Positions 1 to 4,681 of a DNA stretch of 7,656 nucleotides are shown piece after piece (within the stretch, counting starts at the first letter, position 1; the number at the start of each line of letters is the position of its first letter). The position numbers and the translations under genes were made by a program. This DNA is from Hyphomicrobiales bacterium (GTDB lineage Bacteria; Pseudomonadota; Alphaproteobacteria; Rhizobiales; Xanthobacteraceae). The stretch lies in assembly GCA_017304505.1 (NCBI GenBank), contig JAFKKQ010000077.1:1-7656 (forward strand). The letters run 5' to 3'. The notes below the pieces were generated by a model, which did no database searches, was not told where the DNA came from, and was given only the letters and a program-made list of their open reading frames with translations.

Positions 1-378
1 GACCTTGTCGAGGTCGCGATCCTTCGGCGAGCGCCAGGCCGCGCCCATGCAGAAACGGCTCGCGCCCGAAGCCTTCGCCGCCCGCGCCTCGCGCAGCACG
101 GCGTCGAGGCCCATCAGCTTTTCCGCCTTCACGCCGGTGTCGTATTTCGCGCTCTGCGGACAATAGGCGCAGTCCTCCGGGCAGCCGCCGGTCTTGATCG
201 ACAGCAGCGTCGAGATCTGCACCTCGGCCGGGTCGAAATGCTGCCGGTGGATGCGCGCGGCCTCGAACACCAGCTCGGTGAACGGCAGCGCGAACAGCGC
301 GCGGACCTCCGCGCGGGTCCAGTCGTTGCGGACGAGGCCGGGATCGTGCGGAGCGTGGAACGCGGGAGCGAGCGTCAT
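1..378 (-). CDS. bioB: Biotin synthase BioB, N-terminal part (runs off the left edge)
   Basis: Biotin synthase is a radical-SAM enzyme that inserts sulfur into dethiobiotin, the last step of biotin synthesis, in the cytoplasm. The 126 visible codons read in frame to base 1, so the gene continues outside the window. The radical-SAM cluster motif CPEDCAYC gives Cys66, Cys70 and Cys73 (C-x3-C-x2-C). It is followed by [10 protein letters not shown] and by Cys110 in [10 protein letters not shown]. These match the E. coli 4Fe-4S ligands Cys53/57/60 and the 2Fe-2S ligand Cys97 with a constant offset of 13. The ATG at 378 is preceded by AAGGG about 8 bases upstream. A weak promoter-like pair on the minus strand (TTGTCC at 427-422, TATGGT at 405-400, 16 bp apart) lies just upstream. 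I see no BioR-type palindrome there. No other biotin gene lies beside it on the visible side. Confidence 0.96.
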   Translation of the reverse strand, partial: MTLAPAFHAPHDPGLVRNDWTRAEVRALFALPFTELVFEAARIHRQHFDPAEVQISTLLSIKTGGCPEDCAYCPQSAKYDTGVKAEKLMGLDAVLREARAAKASGASRFCMGAAWRSPKDRDLDKV

Positions 379-836
379 GGCGGGACCCTTGTTGGCGCCA
401 CCATAACCGCGCGCGCGGCGGGGACAAGGGCAGAGCGGCAGGCCATAGCCAACGCTGCGCTGCCCCTGCTGTTTGTTGCTCGGGCCCGGGGTTGGCCCGC
501 TTCCCTGTTTCCTTCCCTCTCTTTCGAGAGGATGGAGCGCCGGGAGGCGCCAGGGGCTTGCGAGGCCCCTTACGGACCCTGACGAGGGGCCCGTTGGTGC
601 GTCTTACGAAGACGCACGAGCCCTTTGCGAAGGGCCCGGCGCCTCCAGGCGCTCCACCGCGATGTCGTTGTCGGACACCGCGCCCCGCTCCGTCATCAAA
701 CGCCGCGATCGACGACGCCCTCGATGAGCAAGGCTGCGGACAGGATAAATGCGATTCAGGAAGCGGGGATAAGTTTTTCGGCGTGCTCTGCGTAAACCCC
801 TCATGGTGAGGCAGACGAAGGTGCCGTCTCGAACCA
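379..836. other. Gene-free stretch upstream of bioB
   Basis: I find no convincing protein here on either strand. The open frames crossing it lack ribosome binding sites, have Arg/Pro/Gly-rich compositions typical of GC-rich antisense frames, and run through palindromes. Bases 379-430 probably carry the bioB promoter. Bases 516-655 form a hairpin cluster and 799-836 is most of a palindromic repeat, both listed separately. Bases 656-798 show no structure I can name. They may belong to the same repeated unit as the hairpin cluster, but that is a guess. Confidence 0.6.
516..655. repeat. Cluster of six consecutive hairpins inside a larger inverted repeat
   Basis: Six small stem-loops follow one another. 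They are 516-521/526-531 (CCTCTC/GAGAGG), 537-541/546-550 (GCGCC/GGCGC), 552-557/565-570 (AGGGGC/GCCCCT), 597-605/609-617 (GTGCGTCTT/AAGACGCAC with loop ACG), 620-625/630-635 (GCCCTT/AAGGGC) and 639-643/648-652 (GCGCC/GGCGC). The outer segments 534-551 and 638-655 are also complementary at 17 of 18 positions, so the whole can fold as one branched or cruciform structure. The segment AGGGGC occurs at both 552-557 and 585-590, so either copy can pair with 565-570. No T-run follows, so this is not an ordinary terminator. It could be a dispersed palindromic repeat or a structured RNA; I favour a repeat because it sits among other repeats and lacks an obvious promoter. Confidence 0.7.
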
Positions 837-841
837 TGAGC
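799..841. repeat. REP-like palindrome
   Basis: CTCATGGT at 800-807 pairs exactly with ACCATGAG at 833-840. Inside it, AGACG (813-817) pairs with CGTCT (825-829), giving a two-part stem-loop. This pattern, CTCATGGTGAGG followed by CGTCTCGAACCATGAG, is one I recognise from short intergenic repeats in Bradyrhizobium and Rhodopseudomonas genomes. That recognition is from memory. No T-run follows on either side. Confidence 0.7.
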
Positions 842-923
842 CTGTTGTCAACGATCTTGGCGATGGATGCCTACAATCGCGGCATTGACGCGAAGCTCAA
901 CGTTATTGGCGATGTGGCAAGCG
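837..923 (+). pseudogene. Possible N-terminal remnant of a lipase-like protein gene
   Basis: The frame starting at the ATG at 837 reads MSLLSTILAMDAYNRG and then about a dozen further residues before it enters a repeat-like element at 923. The motif LSTILAMDAYNRG resembles, from memory, the first residues of a family of alphaproteobacterial lipase-like proteins that begin with S-x-L-x-x-D-x-Y-N-R-G-Y. After 923 the frame becomes Arg/Pro-rich and stops at 1042 without any domain I recognise. The start codon lies inside the right arm of the 799-841 palindrome, and no ribosome binding site is evident. I infer that repeats have invaded or replaced most of a former gene. A chance match is the main alternative. 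Confidence 0.35.
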
Positions 924-1024
924 TAAGGTGGGCAAAGGCGCCAACGGGTTCGCGCAGAGCGCGGCCCAATGACAGGCTCCGCGCCGTGCCCAGGCGGACT
1001 TCAAAAACGATCAACCCATCCTAC
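923..1024. repeat. Degenerate inverted-repeat element
   Basis: GTAAGGTGGG at 923-932 matches the reverse complement of CCCATCCTAC at 1015-1024 at 8 of 10 positions. The interior contains GGCAAAGGCGC near the left end and GCGCCGTGCCCA at 981-992. Together these resemble a repeat I associate with Bradyrhizobium and Rhodopseudomonas intergenic regions (GTAGGGTGGGCAAAG and its complement). The copy is eroded: the arms mismatch and the middle is irregular. It lies 27 bp beyond the stop of the minus-strand gene at 1052. Confidence 0.5.
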
Positions 1025-1051
1025 GAACCGAACGTCAGATGAAGGTTCGCC

Positions 1052-1285
1052 TCAAAGCTGGCCGTAGCGGCGCAGGACCTCGCGGCAGCGCTCGCCGACG
1101 CGAGTGCTGACCGAGGCGAGCGTCGCCCCGCAGCGCAGAAGATTGGTCATGCTCGGCGAGGTGTCCGAGTGGTCGCAGTACCGCGTCGCCGCCGGCTTGC
1201 AGGGAGCCAGGTCTTTCATGTCGATCGCGTCGGCCGCGGTGATCGACACGCCAAGGCACAGCACGGCAACGAAGCTCTTCACCAT
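1052..1285 (-). CDS. Small secreted cysteine-rich repeat protein
   Basis: This encodes a 77-residue protein. Residues 1-20 form a Sec signal peptide: Lys3, a hydrophobic core (FVAVLCLGVSI), then ADA with likely cleavage after Ala20. The mature chain has four cysteines, Cys29, Cys37, Cys52 and Cys67, spaced C-x7-C-x14-C-x14-C. This resembles one unit of the cysteine-rich repeat seen in Golgi apparatus protein 1 and in small bacterial exported proteins. Two disulfides in the periplasm are likely, but the function is unknown. I chose the ATG at 1285 because it begins the signal peptide; the frame upstream is Arg/Pro-rich and looks non-coding. GGTGG lies about 8 bases upstream. It is transcribed divergently from the DUF3297 gene across 255 bp in which I see no clear operator. 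Confidence 0.8.
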   Translation of the reverse strand: MVKSFVAVLCLGVSITAADAIDMKDLAPCKPAATRYCDHSDTSPSMTNLLRCGATLASVSTRVGERCREVLRRYGQL

Positions 1286-1540
1286 CGTGAGGTCCACCTG
1301 ATTGGGGCTGGATGACCGGCGGACCCATCGGAGAAAGGCCATTCGGCTGGCGCGGGTTACATCCGGCAAATGTGTCATTCGTGCGTCAAACGGACCGGAA
1401 ACAGCGTGCAGGACAACAATCCGGCGAACCGCCCGCGGCTCCGGCGAGCGCCGCCGGCGGACCCCGCCGCGCGCACGCTGGAAAAGGGGCGCGCCGGGAT
1501 GATAAACGTGCGGCCCGACCGAAGCCCGAGATCGCAGACG

Positions 1541-1789
1541 ATGACCGATACGCCGCCCGACCGCCTGTCCGTCAATCCGCGCAGCCCCCACTATGACGCC
1601 GAGGTGCTGACGCGCGACGTCGGCATCCGCTTCAACGGCGTCGAGAAAACCAACGTCGAGGAATACTGCGTCAGCGAGGGCTGGATCCGCGTCGAGGCCG
1701 GCAAGTCCAAGGACCGCTTCGGCAACCCGCTGACGATCAAGCTCTCCGGCAAGGTCGAGCCGTATTTTCGAGGCCAGCCGGAATCGTAG
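1541..1789 (+). CDS. DUF3297 family protein
   Basis: This is an 82-residue protein, full length for the family. The conserved core FNGVEKTNVEEYCVSEGWIR at residues 31-50, then AGKSKDRFGNPLTIK and KVEPYF, match the DUF3297 proteins of many Proteobacteria as I remember them. The function of the family is not established. The protein is small, acidic to neutral and probably cytoplasmic, with no signal peptide or membrane segment. The ATG at 1541 gives the typical family start (MTDTPPDRLS). The ribosome binding site is weak (GAGA about 10 bases upstream). The frame stays open upstream to about 1370, but that stretch is not family-like. Its stop codon lies 21 bp from the stop of the convergent gene at 1811, with a GC-rich imperfect hairpin (1794-1798/1806-1810) between them. 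Confidence 0.9.
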   Translation: MTDTPPDRLSVNPRSPHYDAEVLTRDVGIRFNGVEKTNVEEYCVSEGWIRVEAGKSKDRFGNPLTIKLSGKVEPYFRGQPES

Positions 1790-1810
1790 GCCTGGCGCCG
1801 GCCGCGCGCC

Positions 1811-2170
1811 TCAATGCAGCGTGTCGCGGCCGCCGACCACCCGAAGCTCGATCCCGCCGATCAGCGCTGCACGCTCGGCTTCGGCGGCGGCCCGTTGCGC
1901 CGAGGCTTCCTCCTCCGTGCTGCGGTTCGATCCCAACAGCACGATGCCGCACAGCATGGCGGCGATGCCCGCCCCCATCACGGCCGGATCGAAAGCGACC
2001 GCGCGCATCACCAGCGCAATGAGCAGCACGGCGCCGCCGGCAATGGCGATCCGCGCCACCAGCCGGAATTTCCGGCAGCTTTCGATTTTGGCCGAAAGCT
2101 CCTCGATTCGCGTCTCAAGGCGTTCGATCGCCGCGCGCGGGTCGGCGTCCGCTGACGTCCACTCATCCAT
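1811..2170 (-). CDS. Small membrane protein with two transmembrane helices and coiled-coil ends
   Basis: I do not recognise a named family for this 119-residue protein. Residues 12-33 form an acidic heptad-like coiled coil (AAIERLETRIEELSAKIE). Two hydrophobic helices follow, about 37-58 and 62-80, joined by a very short turn containing an Asp-Pro. A second Glu/Ala-rich helix spans about 84-103. The hairpin topology would place both ends on the same side, probably the cytoplasm. This suggests a membrane-anchored oligomer or scaffold, which is inference only. The ATG at 2170 is the only good start; a TAATAT hexamer ends six bases before it and no strong ribosome binding site is seen. It is convergent with the DUF3297 gene and divergent from the flavoprotein gene. 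Confidence 0.8.
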   Translation of the reverse strand: MDEWTSADADPRAAIERLETRIEELSAKIESCRKFRLVARIAIAGGAVLLIALVMRAVAFDPAVMGAGIAAMLCGIVLLGSNRSTEEEASAQRAAAEAERAALIGGIELRVVGGRDTLH

Positions 2171-2272
2171 GTCCGGATATTAGCCGGCCCGCAGCCCGGC
2201 GGGCACTGTCTTGACCCCGATGGCAGCTTCGTCAAGATGCTCGGCGCATCCCCACCCAAGGCAACTCCCCAC

Positions 2273-3793
2273 ATGGAATGGAACCTCTCGACCGATGTCG
2301 TCGTCATTGGCGCGGGAGCCTCCGGCCTTGCCGCCGCGGTGTCGGCGCGCGACCACGGCGCGGCGGTCATCGTCGTCGAGGAGAATTTCGACATCGGCGG
2401 GCACGCCATGCTGAGCGGCGGCCGGGTCCACCTCGGCGGCGGCAACGCCTTGCAAAAAAAATTCGGTATCGAAGACAGTCCGGGGCGCATCTTCGCCGAC
2501 TGGGTAGATTACCGGCGCGGCGACGCACGCTATAACGACCGCGATCTGGTGCACGCCTTCGCCGAGGAATGCGTGCCGACGTTCCAGTTCCTGCTGGATA
2601 ACGGCGTCACGTTCATCGAGAAACCGATCGTCACACCGGACGCCTCGACGGTGCCGCGCGTCTTCGTCACCCACGAATGGCACATCCCCGGCGAGGTGAT
2701 CGCGCCGCGCCGGAACCGCAACGGCTCGGGGCTGGTGCGCCGTCTCGCCGAAAGCGCGCGCAAGAAGGGCGCGCAAATCCTGCTCAAGCACGAGATGACG
2801 CGGATCGTGCGTGAGGGCAAAGGCCGGGTGCGCGGCATCGTGGCGAAGACCGACGGCCGCGACATCGCCATCGAAGCCCGCAAGGGCGTCATCATCTGCA
2901 CCGGCGGCCACACCGGCAACGTCAACTTCCGCCGCATGTTCGATCCGCGGCTGACGGAGGAATACCAGCAGGCCGGCATGCCCTATTCGTTCCAGGGCGC
3001 CGACGGCGAGATCGCGGCGATGGAGGTCGGCGCGACGCTGTGGGCGACCGGATCGCAGACCAGTGAGGTCGGCCCCGCCATCACCAAGACGCGGCACGTC
3101 GGCACGCGCTGGGGCTATCTCAGCCTCTACTACGAAACCGACAGCCCGATCTTCCATCTCTGCAAGGCGACCGGGCTCACGGTGACGGACTGGCAGGAGG
3201 CGATCCTGGTCGACCAGTCCGGCAACCGGTTCTGGAACGAGCTCGACAGCGGTTACGACTTCATCAACGCGGCGCTGGGACATCACGGCGACGACAGCAA
3301 GCTCAACGGCGGCGGCCCGATCTGGGCGATCTTCGACGCCGACGCCGTGGCGCGGCAGGGCTGGAAGCCCGAGCCGCCGCATGTCGATCCGGACGGCTAC
3401 TTCTTCCGCGGCGACACGATCCACGAACTGGCGGGCCGGATCAAAAATCCCTACCAGAGCCATCCGATGTCCGGCGCAGCCCTGCAGGAAACGGTGAACC
3501 GCTACAACGCGTTCGTCGCAGCCGGCGTCGACGCCGATTTCAACAAGCCGACGCCGCTGCACCCGATCGCCAGGCCGCCGTTCTACGCGGCGTGGTCAAC
3601 GCCGATCCTGCACGATTCGCTGACGGGGCTTCGCACCGACACCAACGCGCAGGTGGTCGACATTCGCGGCGAGGCGATCCCGGGGCTTTATTGCGCGGGC
3701 GAGTCGCAAGGCGGCTTCGCCCAGCACGGACTCGGCCGCTGCATGGTGTTCGGCCGCATCGCCGGCCGCCACGCGGCGCAGCGCAACTCGTGA
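2273..3793 (+). CDS. FAD-dependent oxidoreductase (fumarate reductase / ketosteroid dehydrogenase flavoprotein family)
   Basis: This 506-residue flavoenzyme probably oxidises or reduces a carbon-carbon bond in an unidentified substrate. The N-terminal Rossmann motif VVVIGAGASGLAAA has the GxGxxG glycines at residues 13, 15 and 18, with acidic residues Glu36/Glu37 at the end of the second strand for the FAD ribose. The C-terminal FAD segment GLYCAGE (471-477) and the run GGFAQHGLGRCMVFGRIAG fit the family. The PPFYA motif is at 435-439. The usual T-x-G-G motif before the C-terminal FAD segment is altered to LTGL (450-453). There is no signal peptide or heme motif, so it is likely cytoplasmic. 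I chose the ATG at 2273 because it starts directly before the Rossmann strand and has AAGG about 11 bases upstream. An ATG at 2237 would add 12 residues. It may be cotranscribed with the gene at 3969. Confidence 0.88.
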   Translation: MEWNLSTDVVVIGAGASGLAAAVSARDHGAAVIVVEENFDIGGHAMLSGGRVHLGGGNALQKKFGIEDSPGRIFADWVDYRRGDARYNDRDLVHAFAEECVPTFQFLLDNGVTFIEKPIVTPDASTVPRVFVTHEWHIPGEVIAPRRNRNGSGLVRRLAESARKKGAQILLKHEMTRIVREGKGRVRGIVAKTDGRDIAIEARKGVIICTGGHTGNVNFRRMFDPRLTEEYQQAGMPYSFQGADGEIAAMEVGATLWATGSQTSEVGPAITKTRHVGTRWGYLSLYYETDSPIFHLCKATGLTVTDWQEAILVDQSGNRFWNELDSGYDFINAALGHHGDDSKLNGGGPIWAIFDADAVARQGWKPEPPHVDPDGYFFRGDTIHELAGRIKNPYQSHPMSGAALQETVNRYNAFVAAGVDADFNKPTPLHPIARPPFYAAWSTPILHDSLTGLRTDTNAQVVDIRGEAIPGLYCAGESQGGFAQHGLGRCMVFGRIAGRHAAQRNS

Positions 3794-3849
3794 GGGGCGG
3801 GATCATGTCGATCGGCCGCTGTGCGGGATCGCGGTTGCCACACGCTCCG

Positions 3850-3912
3850 TTCATTCCCGCGCCAGCGGAAATCCAGGAGGGCTTGGCAAAGCCTGGGTCC
3901 CGCATCCGGAGA
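3850..3912. repeat. Degenerate palindromic intergenic repeat
   Basis: TTCCCGC (3854-3860) pairs with GCGGAA (3865-3870) with one bulged base. GGCTT (3880-3884) pairs with AAGCC (3889-3893), and CCAGG (3873-3877) can face CCTGG (3892-3896). The text ATTCCCGCG, AATCCAGG and CCTGGGTCCCGC is an eroded form of a very common proteobacterial repeat in which a CATTCCCGCG arm leads to a CCTGGGTCCCCGC arm. It lies between the flavoprotein gene and the next gene. An open frame of about 55 codons through it is repeat-derived and not a gene. Confidence 0.6.
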
Positions 3913-3968
3913 CGAGCGGAGGTCGAGGCAAGCTTGATTCAATCAACTGCGCGCGGAGAGCGACCATC

Positions 3969-4550
3969 GTGAGCAACGAGAAAACAGTCAGCCTCGCCGT
4001 ATGGGACGTGCCGATGCCGGTGGTCGCTGGCGAACGCTTCGCGATCAAGGTCGGCGCGAAGTCGGCGGGCGGCGCGCTGGTGGATGGCCGTATCGAGGTG
4101 GCCGACGCGACAGGCGCGGTGGTGGCGTCGGGTGCGCTTGGCGCGACACCGCTCGCCGGCACCGAGGCGCTCTATTGGACCGCGCTCGAAGTGCCGGCGC
4201 CGGCCACGCCGCAGATCGCCGACTACGCCGTGCGGCTCGGCGCGGCGGCAACGCACTTCAGCGCCGTTGCCGCAGCCAAGCCGGAACACACGCTAACCGT
4301 CACGGTGACGGAGCAGGATTCAAAGGCCGCGCTCGGCGGCGTCGAAATCCGCCTCGGCCCGTTCCACGCCCGCACCGACAAGAGCGGCCGGGCGCAATTG
4401 CGCATCTGCAACGGCGAATACCGGCTTGAGCTTTGGCGCACCGCGCACGCCGCGCCGCCCCGGCCGATCACCATCGACGGCGATGTCACCTTGGCGCTGA
4501 CGATGGTGCACGTCCCCGAGGAACACCCGGACGCGCGCTGGGTGCGGTAG
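3969..4550 (+). CDS. Two-domain beta-sandwich-like protein, carboxypeptidase-regulatory-like C-terminus
   Basis: This 193-residue protein is not a family I can name. Residues about 5-100 alternate short hydrophobic strands with Gly/Ala turns (VSLAVWDVPMPVVAGERFAI; RIEVADATGAVVASG), as in an immunoglobulin-like domain. Residues about 105-180 (LTVTVTEQD, GGVEIRLGPFHARTDKSG, NGEYRLELW, DGDVTLALTM) look like a carboxypeptidase regulatory or Cna-B-like domain, including the typical T-D-x-x-G-x-A turn. There is no signal peptide, which is unusual for such folds, so a cytoplasmic role as a partner or accessory subunit is possible. It starts at GTG 3969 with GGAG ten bases upstream. It lies 175 bp after the flavoprotein gene on the same strand and is convergent with fdsA. 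Which partner it serves is unknown. Confidence 0.8.
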   Translation: MSNEKTVSLAVWDVPMPVVAGERFAIKVGAKSAGGALVDGRIEVADATGAVVASGALGATPLAGTEALYWTALEVPAPATPQIADYAVRLGAAATHFSAVAAAKPEHTLTVTVTEQDSKAALGGVEIRLGPFHARTDKSGRAQLRICNGEYRLELWRTAHAAPPRPITIDGDVTLALTMVHVPEEHPDARWVR

Positions 4551-4604
4551 GCCCATCGGCGAGCCCACAATCGATCGATATGAAATGACACAAGGCGACA
4601 TGTC

Positions 4605-4627
4605 TCCCTCCCCACGAGGGGGAGGGA
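4605..4627. repeat. GC-rich palindrome between convergent genes
   Basis: A perfect 9-bp stem, TCCCTCCCC (4605-4613) with GGGGAGGGA (4619-4627), closes a 5-base loop. It lies between the stops of the gene at 3969-4550 and fdsA (4682-7474) and could slow polymerase from either side. No T-run follows on either strand, so it is more like a short repeat than a classical intrinsic terminator. A related palindrome lies upstream of fdsA at 7539-7561. Confidence 0.65.
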
Positions 4628-4681
4628 TGGCTGTGGCATCGTTCGCAAGAAAAGGAACGCCCGCCCGTCAAAGACAGGACG

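Noticed and set aside
379..480. BioR operator in front of bioB
   Set aside because: I looked for a TTATCTATAA-like palindrome, the BioR site known in other alphaproteobacteria, and found none. Only a weak promoter-like pair is visible.
604..837. Minus-strand open frame of 77 codons upstream of bioB
   Set aside because: Arg-rich composition, no ribosome binding site, starts inside the 799-841 palindrome and ends inside the hairpin cluster. No motif I recognise.
1286..1540. Divergent intergenic region between the cysteine-rich and DUF3297 genes, inspected for operators or a small RNA
   Set aside because: No convincing -35/-10 pair, palindrome or terminator. Open frames through it are Arg/Pro-rich and look non-coding.
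2180..3562. Long minus-strand open frame (460 codons) opposite the flavoprotein gene
   Set aside because: It is the antisense shadow of the GC-rich flavoprotein gene. The plus strand carries clear FAD motifs and the minus product has an Arg/Val/Asp-rich shadow composition.
3805..3972. Plus-strand small open frame between the flavoprotein and beta-sandwich genes
   Set aside because: Its sequence is mostly a translation of the palindromic repeat at 3850-3912 and it overlaps the GTG start of the next gene.
4605..4627. Intrinsic terminator for fdsA or the convergent gene
   Set aside because: The stem is strong, but neither strand has a T-run after it, so I call it a palindromic repeat with at most a weak terminating effect.
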